From positions 1-64,000 of the forward strand of contig JAEPON010000020.1 in the NCBI GenBank assembly GCA_017642895.1: 64,000 nucleotides of DNA, read 5' to 3'. The stretch's first letter is position 1. The number at the start of each line of letters is the position of its first letter. Made by a program: the position numbers and the translations under genes. Below are positions 42,810 to 51,689 of the stretch, piece after piece. This DNA comes from Roseitalea sp. GTDB taxonomy: Bacteria; Pseudomonadota; Alphaproteobacteria; Rhizobiales; Rhizobiaceae. Under the pieces are notes generated by a model. That model did not search any database, was not told the DNA's origin, and was given only the letters and a program-made list of their open reading frames with translations.

Positions 42810-44444
42810 ATGCGAGGGGAAGTCAGCAGGGCCGCGCAATCAACGACGCAGTCCGCATCATCAATCCACACGGCGGGCGGCACACCGTTTCCCGATCGAC
42901 GATCCGGCCTTGGGTCAGATGTGAAGTCGTCAATGGGGAGCAAGACCGTGAGCAAGAAGAACATTGAAGAAGGCGGCAAGGCGGACCGGCCGGCCGGCAC
43001 AGGCAAAAAGACCTTCGACAAGGTTTGCCGGCAGCTTCGCGCCAAGCTGGGCGGCGAAGTCTATCAAAGCTGGTTCAAGCGGCTGAAACTGGAGGAGGCA
43101 TCGGGCCCGGTCATCCAACTGTCGGTGCCCACACCGTTCCTGCGCAACTGGATCAACAACCATTATCTGGACACCATCCTCGACTTCTGGCGGGCTGAAG
43201 ACGCCAACGCTCTCAAGGTCGATATCGTCGTTCGCAGCGCGACACGCGGCTCGGCGGTGTCCGAGCGCGCCGGGCAAGCGGCGGACGCGGCCCGCGCGAG
43301 CGCCGAAAGGGCCAAGGCCAATGTGATGGCCAAGTCAGACCGCACACCAGCCTCGGCGGCCGCCCGTCAGGGCGCGGCGGAAACCGGCCGCAATGGTGAA
43401 ATGCTGGGATCGCCGGTCGACAGCCGTTATACATTCGACAGCTTCGTCGAGGGTCCATCCAACCGCGTGTGCCTGGCCGCGGCCCGCGCCGCGGTCGAAA
43501 AGGGGCCCAATGCGGCGCGCTTCAACCCATTGTTTTTCCACTCCAATGTCGGCCTGGGCAAAACCCACCTTCTGCAGGCGATCGCCAACGCCGCCAAAGC
43601 CAAGGACCCGACCAAACGGGTTGTCTACCTGACGGCGGAGTATTTCATGTGGCGGTTTGCCAGCGCCATCCGCGACCAGAGCGCGTTGCGCCTGAAGGAA
43701 ACGCTGCACGAGATCGACCTTCTGGTGATCGACGACATGCAGTTCCTGCAAGGCGAGAAAATCCAGTCCGAGTTCTGCCATCTGATCAACACGCTGCTCG
43801 ACAGCGCCAGGCAGGTCGTCGTTGCGGGCGATCGGCCGCCGTCGGAACTGGAATCGCTCGATCCGCGTGTCCGGTCCCGGTTGCAGGGCGGCGTCGCGCT
43901 GGAGATCCAGGCACCGGACTATGACATGCGGTTGTCGATGCTGCAGCGCCGCCTTGCCGCGGCACGCTGCGACGACACTTCGCTCGACATCTCCGAGCAG
44001 GTGCTGGCCCATGTCGCCCAGACGGTCAGTTCGAGCTTCCGCGAACTGGAAGGCGCGTTCAACCAGCTCGTCTTCCGGCATTCGTTCGAACCCGACATCG
44101 CGCTCGACCGCGTCGATGACATTCTCGGCCATCTGGTGCGGATCGACGACGACAAGAAGATCCGGATCGAGGACATCCAGAAGACTGTCGCGCACCACTA
44201 TAATGTGGCGCGCGCGGAGATGCTGTCGAACCGCCGCACACGATCCGTCGTCCGGCCAAGGCAGATCGCCATGTACCTGTCCAAGACGATGACGCCACGA
44301 TCATTGCCGGAGATCGGCCGGCGTTTCGGCGGCAAGGATCACACCACGGTGCTGCACGCGGTGCGGAAAGTCGAGGCGCTGATCAAGGACGATCCGAAGC
44401 TCGCCAAGGAAATCGAATTGCTGCGGCGGCTGATCAAGGAATAG
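42810..44444 (+). CDS. dnaA: Chromosomal replication initiator DnaA
   Basis: DnaA binds DnaA boxes and melts the origin. The protein has domain I (TFDKVCRQLRAKLGGEVYQS WF, split here), a variable Ala/Ser-rich linker, the AAA+ domain (Walker A SNVGLGKTHLLQ; Walker B LLVIDDMQFLQG; SELESLDPRVRSRLQGG) and domain IV with the DNA-binding signature FGGKDHTTVLHAVRKVE. The start is set at ATG 42810 because AAGGAGGTG lies about 10 bases upstream, the strongest ribosome binding site seen here; this gives 544 residues with an unusual polar extension of 41 residues. ATG 42933 would give a more usual 503 residues. Confidence 0.95.
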   Translation: MRGEVSRAAQSTTQSASSIHTAGGTPFPDRRSGLGSDVKSSMGSKTVSKKNIEEGGKADRPAGTGKKTFDKVCRQLRAKLGGEVYQSWFKRLKLEEASGPVIQLSVPTPFLRNWINNHYLDTILDFWRAEDANALKVDIVVRSATRGSAVSERAGQAADAARASAERAKANVMAKSDRTPASAAARQGAAETGRNGEMLGSPVDSRYTFDSFVEGPSNRVCLAAARAAVEKGPNAARFNPLFFHSNVGLGKTHLLQAIANAAKAKDPTKRVVYLTAEYFMWRFASAIRDQSALRLKETLHEIDLLVIDDMQFLQGEKIQSEFCHLINTLLDSARQVVVAGDRPPSELESLDPRVRSRLQGGVALEIQAPDYDMRLSMLQRRLAAARCDDTSLDISEQVLAHVAQTVSSSFRELEGAFNQLVFRHSFEPDIALDRVDDILGHLVRIDDDKKIRIEDIQKTVAHHYNVARAEMLSNRRTRSVVRPRQIAMYLSKTMTPRSLPEIGRRFGGKDHTTVLHAVRKVEALIKDDPKLAKEIELLRRLIKE

Positions 44445-44450
44445 GCTTGC

Positions 44451-44480
44451 GCACCGGCCTTTGGCCGCCGGTGCGTGTTT
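44451..44480 (+). terminator. Terminator-like hairpin after dnaA
   Basis: GCACCGGC (44451-44458) pairs with GCCGGTGC (44467-44474), and GTGTTTT follows. It is seven bases after the dnaA stop and could separate dnaA from dnaN transcription, at least in part. Confidence 0.6.
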
Positions 44481-44679
44481 TCCCCAAAAGTTTGGCGCGG
44501 GCCCCCGGCGAGGGCCGGCCGTCCCACTTGCATTTCCCCGTTCGAGCCGCCACATTCGCGACCCCGAGGGGGTGGCGATCTGCGGGCGGCAGACATGTCG
44601 CAACGACCCCTCCCCCCAAATTTGCCAGCCCTGCCACCTTGGGGCAGGTCTTCAAACGCCGGACCGGACCAATCGAACC

Positions 44680-45798
44680 ATGCGTGTGACCCTTGAGCGA
44701 GCCAACCTCCTGAAATCCCTCAATCATGTGCATCGGGTGGTCGAGCGGCGAAATACGATTCCGATCCTGTCGAACGTCCTTCTGAAGGCCGATGGCGCAA
44801 GTCTGGCGATGACCGCGACGGATCTCGATCTGGAGATCAACGAGGCGGTGCCGGCCCATGTCGAACAGGCCGGCGCGACAACGGTGCCCGCACATCTTTT
44901 GTACGACATCGTCCGCAAGCTTCCGGACGGTTCCGAAGTGATGCTCTCCACCGATGCGGACGGCGCGACAATGACGGTGGTGACGGGCCGGTCGCAGTTC
45001 AAGCTGCAATGCCTGCCCGAATCGGACTTTCCGCAACTGGCGGCGGGCGAATTCGGCCACAGTTTCCGGCTCGACAGCGAGGTGCTGCGGCGGCTGATCG
45101 AGGCGACCCAGTTTGCCATCTCCACCGAAGAGACACGCTACTATCTCAACGGCATCTATCTGCACACCGCCGAGGCAGACGGTGACATCGTGCTGCGCGC
45201 GGTCGCCACCGACGGCCATCGCCTCGCCCGGGCCGAAACCAAGGCACCCGATGGCGCCGAGAGCATTCCCGGCGTGATCGTGCCGCGCAAGACGGTCGGC
45301 GAATTGCAGAAGCTGGTCGATGATCCGGACGTGTCGGTGCAGATCGAGCTGTCTGACAGCAAGGTCCGGTTGACGATCGGTTCGGTGGTCCTGACATCGA
45401 AACTGATCGACGGCACCTTTCCCGACTATCAGCGGGTGATCCCGGTCGGCAATGACAAGGACATGGTCATCGATCGCAAGGTGTTCACGGAGGCCGTCGA
45501 CCGGGTTTCGACGGTCTCGTCCGAACGGGGACGCGCGGTCAAGCTGGCCTTGTCGGACGGTCAATTGACGCTGGCCGTCAACAACCCCGATTCGGGCTCG
45601 GCGACCGAAGAACTGCCGGCCGGTTACGAATCGGAGGCGATCGAAATCGGCTTCAACGCGCGCTATCTTCTCGATATCGCCAGCCAATTGGGCAGCAACG
45701 AGGTGAAGTTCTCGTTCGCCGATGCCGGCTCGCCGACGCTCATCGAGGACCCCGAGGACAAGAACGCGCTCTATGTGCTCATGCCGATGCGGGTGTGA
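44680..45798 (+). CDS. dnaN: DNA polymerase III beta sliding clamp
   Basis: DnaN forms the ring-shaped clamp that holds polymerase on DNA. The 372-residue protein has the three repeated clamp domains, starting MRVTLERANLLKSLNHVHRV and including VVERRNTIPILSNVLL, ATQFAISTEETRYYLNGIYL and the C-terminal YVLMPMRV that lines the protein-binding pocket. ATG 44680 is the family start; the open frame upstream (from 44461) is not coding-like. A 235-base gap after dnaA with a terminator suggests its own promoter. Confidence 0.97.
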   Translation: MRVTLERANLLKSLNHVHRVVERRNTIPILSNVLLKADGASLAMTATDLDLEINEAVPAHVEQAGATTVPAHLLYDIVRKLPDGSEVMLSTDADGATMTVVTGRSQFKLQCLPESDFPQLAAGEFGHSFRLDSEVLRRLIEATQFAISTEETRYYLNGIYLHTAEADGDIVLRAVATDGHRLARAETKAPDGAESIPGVIVPRKTVGELQKLVDDPDVSVQIELSDSKVRLTIGSVVLTSKLIDGTFPDYQRVIPVGNDKDMVIDRKVFTEAVDRVSTVSSERGRAVKLALSDGQLTLAVNNPDSGSATEELPAGYESEAIEIGFNARYLLDIASQLGSNEVKFSFADAGSPTLIEDPEDKNALYVLMPMRV

Positions 45799-45837
45799 TG
45801 CTGCCGGGGCGCCGCGGTGCCACGCGACCGCACACAG

Positions 45838-46989
45838 ATGACCACGTTCGTTCACCTGTCGGCCCTGACGCTGACCGATTTCCGCAATCACGGCCAGACG
45901 TCGCTCGATCTTGATGAACGCCATGTCGTGCTTTCGGGCCCCAATGGCGCGGGCAAGACCAATCTGATCGAGGCGGTCTCGCTGCTGTCACCCGGGCGCG
46001 GGCTGCGCCGGGCGCAACTGTCCGACATGGCGCGCAAGGGCGCAGACGGATTTTCGGTGTTCGCCAAGCTTGACAGGGACGGTGACACCTATGCGGTCGG
46101 AACCGGCACGACCGGGGTGACCGCCACCGACAACACCGGACGAACGCGGCGCGTCCGCATCAATGGAACGACCGCCAACAGCGCCGACGAATTGCTCGAT
46201 CTGTCGCGCGTGCTGTGGCTGACGCCAGCCATGGATGGACTGTTCACAGGCCCGGCGGCGGAACGGCGGCGCTTCCTCGATCGGATGGTGCTGGCGATCG
46301 ATCCCGGTCATGGCCGGCGCGCACGCGACCATGAAAAGGCGATGCGCCAGCGCAACCGGCTGCTCGAGGCGCCGGCCAATGCCCAGAACGATCTGATGCT
46401 CGATGCGATCGAGGCGCAACTGGCGGGGCTCGGGACCGCCATGATCGTCGCCCGCCAGGAACTGGTGAGCCTGCTGGCGGCGCTGATCGACCGTTCACCC
46501 GATGGTTCGAGCTTTCCGACGGCGGACCTGTCGATGGCAGGGGAGCCTGAAGCACGGCTGGAGGCCGGCATGCCGGCTGGCGATCTGCAGGCGTGGCTCG
46601 AAACCGACATGCGCACCGGGCGCGGTCGCGACCGGGCAGCCGGGCGCACGCTGACCGGGCCGCACAGGGCCGATCTGATCGTGCGGCACCGGCAAAAGGC
46701 GATCGCGGCGTCACTGTGTTCAACCGGTGAACAAAAGGCGTTGCTGATCGGACTTCTGCTCGCCCACGCCGCGCTGACCGCGTCGGTCAGCGCGATGACG
46801 CCCATCCTTCTGCTCGATGAAGTTGCCGCGCATCTGGATCCCGAGCGACGCGCGGCCCTGTTCGACCGGGTTCACGAGATCGGCGGCCAGGCCTTCATGA
46901 CGGGCACCGACAGGGACCTGTTTGACGCGCTCGGAGACCGGGCGCAATATTTGCGGGTCGAAGACGGAACCGTCACCGCCGATGCATAA
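45838..46989 (+). CDS. recF: DNA replication and repair protein RecF
   Basis: RecF is an SMC-like ATPase that guides RecOR to gap ends. The protein of about 383 residues has LTLTDFRNHGQTSLDLDERH, Walker A SGPNGAGKTNLIEAVSLLSP, the signature STGEQKALLIGLLLAHA and Walker B PILLLDEVAAHLDPERR. ATG 45838 gives a normal N-terminus (MTTFVHLSALTL); a GTG at 45817 would add seven residues. Its last eight bases overlap the start of moeB. dnaA-dnaN-recF is a classical group. Confidence 0.95.
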   Translation: MTTFVHLSALTLTDFRNHGQTSLDLDERHVVLSGPNGAGKTNLIEAVSLLSPGRGLRRAQLSDMARKGADGFSVFAKLDRDGDTYAVGTGTTGVTATDNTGRTRRVRINGTTANSADELLDLSRVLWLTPAMDGLFTGPAAERRRFLDRMVLAIDPGHGRRARDHEKAMRQRNRLLEAPANAQNDLMLDAIEAQLAGLGTAMIVARQELVSLLAALIDRSPDGSSFPTADLSMAGEPEARLEAGMPAGDLQAWLETDMRTGRGRDRAAGRTLTGPHRADLIVRHRQKAIAASLCSTGEQKALLIGLLLAHAALTASVSAMTPILLLDEVAAHLDPERRAALFDRVHEIGGQAFMTGTDRDLFDALGDRAQYLRVEDGTVTADA

Positions 46990-47743
46990 ATCGCCTTCCC
47001 TGAACACCGAGCAGATCGAGCGCTATGCGCGGCACATCGTGCTGCCCGAAATCGGCGGCAAAGGTCAGCAAAAACTTACAAATGCCCGCGTCGCGATGAT
47101 CGGTGCCGGAGGACTTGGTTCGCCGGTTCTGACATATCTGGCGGCAGCCGGCGTCGGCCAATTGACCGTGATCGATGATGATGATGTGTCGCTGTCCAAC
47201 CTGCAGCGCCAAACGCTGCACATGACGAACGCTGTCGGCCGACCGAAGGTGAAAAGCGCCGCCGCGCAGATTGGCGCGATCAATCCGCATGTTCAGGTTG
47301 ACGGTCGGGCCGAGCGTCTGGAACCGCACAATGCCGAAGCGCTTCTTTCCAGTCATGACGTGATCGTGGATGGATCGGACAATTTCGACACCCGCCGTCT
47401 TGTCGCCGATATGGCCGAACGGCTTGAAACACCGCTGGTGACCGGCGCCATCCAGCGCTTTGACGGGTCGGTCACGGTGTTCGCCCCGTTCAGGGACGAT
47501 GGTGATGGCAAACCGTTGCCGCGCTATCGCGATCTGCACCCCGACCTGCCCGCGCCGGGAACAGTGCCAAGTTGCGCCGAAGCCGGTGTCCTGGGCGCCC
47601 TGGCGGGTGTCATCGGGTCCCTGATGGCAGCCGAGGCAATCAAGCTGATCACCGGAGCGGGACCCCCCCTTTACGGAGAGCTGTTGCTTTACGATGCGCT
47701 GTCGGCGCGGTTCGAGACGTTGCGATATGGCCGCCGCGCTTGA
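46982..47743 (+). CDS. moeB: MoeB/ThiF family adenylyltransferase
   Basis: A 253-residue E1-like enzyme that adenylates the C-terminal glycine of a ubiquitin-like sulfur carrier (MoaD or ThiS) for molybdopterin or thiamine synthesis. The ATP site GAGGLGSPVLTYLAAAGVGQ, the DDDDVSLSNLQRQTLH segment and the catalytic Asp in VIVDGSDNFDTR are intact. The two CxxC pairs that bind zinc in E. coli MoeB are missing: the first position reads RYRDLHPD, and Cys198 is the only cysteine. ATG 46982 overlaps recF by eight bases. It has no rhodanese domain. Confidence 0.88.
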   Translation: MHKSPSLNTEQIERYARHIVLPEIGGKGQQKLTNARVAMIGAGGLGSPVLTYLAAAGVGQLTVIDDDDVSLSNLQRQTLHMTNAVGRPKVKSAAAQIGAINPHVQVDGRAERLEPHNAEALLSSHDVIVDGSDNFDTRRLVADMAERLETPLVTGAIQRFDGSVTVFAPFRDDGDGKPLPRYRDLHPDLPAPGTVPSCAEAGVLGALAGVIGSLMAAEAIKLITGAGPPLYGELLLYDALSARFETLRYGRRA

Positions 47744-47824
47744 CCGGGGCATGTGCGCGGGTCATTAGGTTATTGTCACAGCGCCCGGGTCGTTACGAGG
47801 CCCGCACAGCACGAGGCCTTGCCG

Positions 47825-48649
47825 ATGTTTCTGTTCTTCATGTTGGTCTTGACCGCGATTGCGATCGCCGCCGCGGTCTGGCTCTACCTTTATCTGTCGC
47901 GCCGGGCGCTGGACAATTCCATGTCGCCAGACAATGCGGCCAAACCGCTGGTCCGCTCGCCCAGAACGACCGGCGGCAAGGCCTGGGAGAACCCGGTTGC
48001 GGCCGGCACCGCGTCCTCGGTCACCGATACCAGGGGCGGATCGGCCGGCAGCCCCGTTGCTGCGACTTCGAGCGCCGAAACAACCAAGGACGAAGCGTCC
48101 GACGCAACCGAAAAATCAACCGCCGCCGATGCGCCCGCCAAGCGCAGCAAGGGCGGTGGAAAGTCGAGCAAGGGCGGCGGAAAACCCGGCAACGGCGCCG
48201 CGAAGGGAGCGGCTGTCGCGGCTGCCGGATCGACTGCGTCCGATGCACCGGCGACCGGCAAAGGCGGTGGCAAGGCGTCCAGATCGGGCGCCAAGGCCAC
48301 CAAGGGGGCCGCGGCAACGGGATCTTCCTCGGCCTCCGGCAAGGGGCGCAAGGCAAGCACGGCGTCAAAAGGCGGCAAATCCGGCACGTCCGCGAAAGCC
48401 GCATCCGAAACGCCGCCGAAAGCGCCCGACGGTCCGCTTTTTGCAGCCCCGTCCGGCGCCAAGAACAAGCTGACCGACATTAAGGGGATCGGCCCCGTGG
48501 CCGAGCGCCAGCTCAACGAACAGGGGATCACGACGTTCGCGCAGATCGCCGCGCTGAGCGCGGCCGACATAAAACGCATCGACGACTACATGCCGTTCAG
48601 CGACCGGCAGATTCGCGACTGGCAGAAACAGGCCAAGAAAAAGGCCTGA
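47825..48649 (+). CDS. Membrane-anchored helix-hairpin-helix protein with low-complexity linker
   Basis: A 274-residue protein of unknown function. Residues 1-24 form a transmembrane anchor (MFLFFMLVLTAIAIAAAVWL). A long, basic, low-complexity Ala/Gly/Ser/Lys linker (about 30-210) follows, with repeated KGGGK and SKGG units. The C-terminal 55 residues hold a helix-hairpin-helix domain (LTDIKGIGPVAERQLNEQGI, then ITTFAQIAALSAADIKRI) of the kind found at the ends of some ribosomal-protein-like and NADH-dehydrogenase-associated proteins. It could tether DNA or another partner to the membrane. It follows moeB and converges on the dehydrogenase gene. Confidence 0.8.
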   Translation: MFLFFMLVLTAIAIAAAVWLYLYLSRRALDNSMSPDNAAKPLVRSPRTTGGKAWENPVAAGTASSVTDTRGGSAGSPVAATSSAETTKDEASDATEKSTAADAPAKRSKGGGKSSKGGGKPGNGAAKGAAVAAAGSTASDAPATGKGGGKASRSGAKATKGAAATGSSSASGKGRKASTASKGGKSGTSAKAASETPPKAPDGPLFAAPSGAKNKLTDIKGIGPVAERQLNEQGITTFAQIAALSAADIKRIDDYMPFSDRQIRDWQKQAKKKA

Positions 48650-48662
48650 ACCGGCACGACAG

Positions 48663-48684
48663 GGCCGGCGCCACGTCGCCGGCC
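48663..48684. terminator. Hairpin between two convergent genes
   Basis: GGCCGGC (48663-48669) and GCCGGCC (48678-48684) form a GC-only stem with an eight-base loop between the convergent helix-hairpin-helix and dehydrogenase genes. There is no T-run, so efficiency is uncertain. Confidence 0.5.
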
Positions 48685-48691
48685 GGCCACC

Positions 48692-49687
48692 TCAAACCAT
48701 AGACGGCAGGATTCGATCGGGAGGACGGTCCCCGCCCGCTGCCATCCTGATGTTGATGATCACCTTCTCGCCCATCTCGATGCGGCTTTCGATGGTGGCC
48801 GAACTCATGTGCGGCAGAAGAACCACCTTGCCCTGGGCGGCCAGCTTGCACAGCCGGTCATCGACCTTGGGCTCGTGCTCGAACACGTCAAGCCCCGCGC
48901 CGGCGATGCGGCCGTCTTCCAGAAGACGGATCATGGCATCCTCATCGATGATCTCGCCGCGTGCGGTGTTGACGAGAAAGGCCGACGGACGGAGCAGTTC
49001 AAGCCGCCGTGCTGACAGAAGGTGAAATGTGGCCGGCGTGTAGGGGCAATTGACCGAAACAATGTCCATATGGGCCAGCATCCGGTCGAGGCTTTCCCAA
49101 TAGGTCGCGCCCAGTTCCTCTTCGATGACCGGCGCCGCACGGTTGCGATTGTGGTAATGGATGGCCAGCCCGAACGCCCTGGCGCGGCGCGCCACGGCGA
49201 TGCCGATGCGCCCCATGCCGACAATGCCCAGCCGCTTGCCGTGAATGCGATGCCCGAGCATCCATGTCGGCGACCAGCCGTCCCAGCGATCCTCGCCGAG
49301 AAGATAGCCTGCCCCTTCAACAATCCGGCGGGGCGCCGCCAGCATCAGCGCCAGCGTCATGTCGGCCGTGTCCTCGGTCAGAACGTCCGGTGTGTTGGTG
49401 ACGAAAATGCCGCGCTCATGGGCGGCGGCGATGTCGATATTGTCCACGCCATTGCCGAAATTGGCAATCAGCCTGAGCCGCTTTCCGGCGCCCGCGATCA
49501 AGTCCGCATCGATCCGGTCGGTCACGGTGGGGACAAGAACGTCCGCCCGGGCCATGGCGTTGGCCAGATCGTCGCGACTGAACGATCTGTCATCGCCGTT
49601 CAGGCGCACGTCGAACAGTTCCCGCATGCGCGCCTCGACCCGGTCGGGAAGACGGCGCGTGACGATCACGGTCGGCTTTTTGTCCAA
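48692..49687 (-). CDS. D-isomer-specific 2-hydroxyacid dehydrogenase (glyoxylate reductase-like)
   Basis: A 331-residue NAD(P)-dependent dehydrogenase with all family elements: LRLIANFGNGVDNIDIAAAH, Rossmann motif GIVGMGRIGIAVARRARAFG, the Arg loop VNTARGEIIDEDAMIRLLED, the Glu in GLDVFEHEP and catalytic His in LLPHMSSAT. It most resembles glyoxylate/hydroxypyruvate reductases. The start is taken at TTG 49687 (LDKKPTVIVTRRLPD) because AAAGGG lies upstream and the longer frame reads into basic, unlike sequence. It is divergent from the SH3 gene. The 228-base gap upstream contains TTAACCAAC near 49770, one base from a CtrA half-site. Confidence 0.85.
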   Translation of the reverse strand: MDKKPTVIVTRRLPDRVEARMRELFDVRLNGDDRSFSRDDLANAMARADVLVPTVTDRIDADLIAGAGKRLRLIANFGNGVDNIDIAAAHERGIFVTNTPDVLTEDTADMTLALMLAAPRRIVEGAGYLLGEDRWDGWSPTWMLGHRIHGKRLGIVGMGRIGIAVARRARAFGLAIHYHNRNRAAPVIEEELGATYWESLDRMLAHMDIVSVNCPYTPATFHLLSARRLELLRPSAFLVNTARGEIIDEDAMIRLLEDGRIAGAGLDVFEHEPKVDDRLCKLAAQGKVVLLPHMSSATIESRIEMGEKVIINIRMAAGGDRPPDRILPSMV

Positions 49688-49914
49688 GACGAGGCCCTTT
49701 CCCCTGAATGCTCCGGCCAACCCGATACCGACGCCCGATGGCCGGGCAAGGGTGTCCGTTGATCGCTCGTTAACCAACACATGCGACGGTGCGACACGCC
49801 GTACGGACGCGTCATCTCTAGCAAGCGCGCCCGCCGGTGCAAAGGGGTCTCGATGGCCGCGGCCATGCGCGTGCGGGGCGGGTGCGGCGGGCTCGACAAA
49901 CCGACAGGTGAGAC

Positions 49915-50466
49915 ATGCGTTTGGTACTGGCCGTGGCACTGGCATTGACGATGGTTCCGGCAAGCGGAAGCGGGACCGCATCGGCGCAGACGACGAGCTC
50001 GGTCTCGCGCGGGCCCAGCGGCCTGCCGCTGCCGCGCTTCGTTTCGCTGAAGGCCGAGCGGGTCAATATGCGGGTCGGGCCAGGCAAGCAATATGCCGTC
50101 GCCTGGCGCTATGTGAAGACCGGCCTGCCGCTGGAGGTCATCCAGGAATATGACAATTGGCGGCGGGTGCGCGATTCCGAGGGTGACACCGGCTGGATCC
50201 ACGGTTCGCTTCTGTCGGGCGCGCGAACGGCGATCGCGACACCATGGCGCAACGCCCGCGATGCCCGCAACGTGATCACGCTCTATGCGGAATCGCGGGC
50301 CGGCGCCGAAGCGGTCGCCAAGCTGCAACCGGGCGTGGTCGGAAAGATCGAGCGCTGCGATGGCGCCTGGTGCAAACTGGAAGTGCGCCACCGGGACCGG
50401 ACGCTCAGTGGATTTGTCGCGCAGGCCGACCTCTGGGGTGCCTATCCGGACGAAATCATCGAATAG
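49915..50466 (+). CDS. SH3 domain-containing periplasmic protein
   Basis: A 183-residue secreted protein with a signal peptide (MRLVLAVALALTMVPASGSG TASA, split here) and two bacterial SH3 segments: RFVSLKAERVNMRVGPGKQY with WRRVRDSEGDTGWIHGSLLS, and NVITLYAESRAGAEAVAKLQ with GAWCKLEV. Such proteins usually bind peptidoglycan. It has no catalytic domain and its role is unknown. In Hyphomicrobiales an SH3 gene often stands beside a 2-hydroxyacid dehydrogenase and irr, as here. Confidence 0.87.
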   Translation: MRLVLAVALALTMVPASGSGTASAQTTSSVSRGPSGLPLPRFVSLKAERVNMRVGPGKQYAVAWRYVKTGLPLEVIQEYDNWRRVRDSEGDTGWIHGSLLSGARTAIATPWRNARDARNVITLYAESRAGAEAVAKLQPGVVGKIERCDGAWCKLEVRHRDRTLSGFVAQADLWGAYPDEIIE

Positions 50467-50495
50467 GCCGAAGAGCGGGCGACCGTTCGGAACGG

Positions 50496-50511
50496 GCCGG
50501 CCCCAGCCGGC
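50496..50511. terminator. GC-rich hairpin between SH3 gene and irr
   Basis: GCCGGC-CCCA-GCCGGC forms a six-pair stem between the convergent SH3 and irr genes. There is no T-run. It may be only part of the termination signal. Confidence 0.35.
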
Positions 50512-50514
50512 GGA

Positions 50515-50955
50515 TCAGCGCGGCTTGCGAACCGGGCGCAGCCGGATCACCACATCGACATTGGCGATTTCCATGCCTTCGGGCGGTTCGGGCAGATCGC
50601 CGACGGTGACCGTTCCCTCCGGGACATCCATCACCTCATTGCTGTCTTCGATGAAATAGTGATGGTGGTCGGACGTGTTGGTGTCGAAATAGGTGCGCTG
50701 GCCCTCGACGGCGAGAATACGCAACAAGCCGGCATCGGTGAACTGATGCAACGTGTTGTAGACCGTCGCCAACGAGACGGGAATGCCGGCGTCAATGGCC
50801 TGCCGGTGCAAGTCCTCGGCGGCGATGTGTTGATCATGCTCGCCAAAAAGCATGGATGCGAGCGCAACGCGCTGCCGGGTCGGCCGCAGGCCGACCGATT
50901 GCAGCAGATTGCGTGTATCGGAGCGTTGCACTCCGGCGCTTTCTTCACGCGCCAT
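50515..50955 (-). CDS. irr: Iron response regulator Irr (Fur family)
   Basis: Irr is the rhizobial regulator that senses iron through haem and represses haem synthesis and iron-using genes when iron is low. The 146-residue Fur-family protein has the winged helix (LRPTRQRVALASMLFGEHDQ; SLATVYNTLHQFTDAGLLRI) and the Irr-type DHHHYF (His97-99) haem-binding histidines. It has no cysteine at all, so the GCPWH-type haem regulatory motif of Bradyrhizobium Irr is absent, as in Rhizobium. ATG 50955 gives MAREESAGV; a longer frame is unlikely. It is divergent from fabA across 206 bases. Confidence 0.9.
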   Translation of the reverse strand: MAREESAGVQRSDTRNLLQSVGLRPTRQRVALASMLFGEHDQHIAAEDLHRQAIDAGIPVSLATVYNTLHQFTDAGLLRILAVEGQRTYFDTNTSDHHHYFIEDSNEVMDVPEGTVTVGDLPEPPEGMEIANVDVVIRLRPVRKPR

Positions 50956-51161
50956 TCTCGACCCCAAAAACAGCTTTGCACACAGGGATTTCCCCTGTTG
51001 TTGCAACTCATTTTCATATATTCGCATTGGCGCCGAATGGCAATAGCTCCACCCGGCGCGACCATGGCGTCAATTTGACCGGGCCAGACAGGATCAATAA
51101 ACAGGCGCGGCCGGCGACAAGGCAAGGGCCGGCGAAAAGAACGCGGAGGGCGCGCACCGGC

Positions 51162-51668
51162 ATGGGCGAGCAGAAATCAAGCTACACCTACGAGGACATC
51201 CTGGAATGCGCGCGCGGCGACATGTTCGGCCCGGGAAATGCGCAATTGCCGGCGCCGCCCATGCTGATGCTGCACCGCATCACCGATATTTCCGAAACCG
51301 GCGGCGACCATGACAAGGGTTATGCCCGCGCCGCGTTCGACATCACGCCGGACCTTTGGTTCTTCGAATGCCATTTCATCGGCGATCCGGTGATGCCGGG
51401 GTGTCTGGGCCTTGACGCGCTGTGGCAACTGACCGGCTTCTATCTTGGCTGGCTGGGCGAACCGGGCAAGGGCCGGGCACTGTCGACAGGCGAAATCAAG
51501 TTCACCGACATGGTCACGCCATCGGTCAAACTGCTCGAATTTGGCATCGACTTCAAACGCGTGCGCCGCGGACGGCTGGTGCTCGGCATCGCCGATGGCT
51601 GGATGAAGGCCGATGGCGAAACCATCTACCAGGCCTCCGACCTCAGGGTCGGCCTGTTCAAGGCCTGA
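51162..51668 (+). CDS. fabA: 3-hydroxydecanoyl-ACP dehydratase/isomerase FabA
   Basis: FabA dehydrates 3-hydroxydecanoyl-ACP and isomerises trans-2- to cis-3-decenoyl-ACP, the branch point to unsaturated fatty acids. The 168-residue protein has the active-site His71 and Asp85 in FFECHFIGDPVMPGCLGLDA. CGGAGG lies about 14 bases before ATG 51162. It opens the fabA-fabB-fabI run and shares its promoter region with irr, as in Brucella and rhizobia. Confidence 0.97.
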   Translation: MGEQKSSYTYEDILECARGDMFGPGNAQLPAPPMLMLHRITDISETGGDHDKGYARAAFDITPDLWFFECHFIGDPVMPGCLGLDALWQLTGFYLGWLGEPGKGRALSTGEIKFTDMVTPSVKLLEFGIDFKRVRRGRLVLGIADGWMKADGETIYQASDLRVGLFKA

Positions 51669-51689
51669 CACAAAAAACGGGAAGCGAAC

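Noticed and set aside
44461..44679. Upstream extension of dnaN in an open frame
   Set aside because: It begins inside the terminator hairpin after dnaA and encodes Arg/Pro/Cys-rich sequence unlike clamp proteins. The family start is at 44680.
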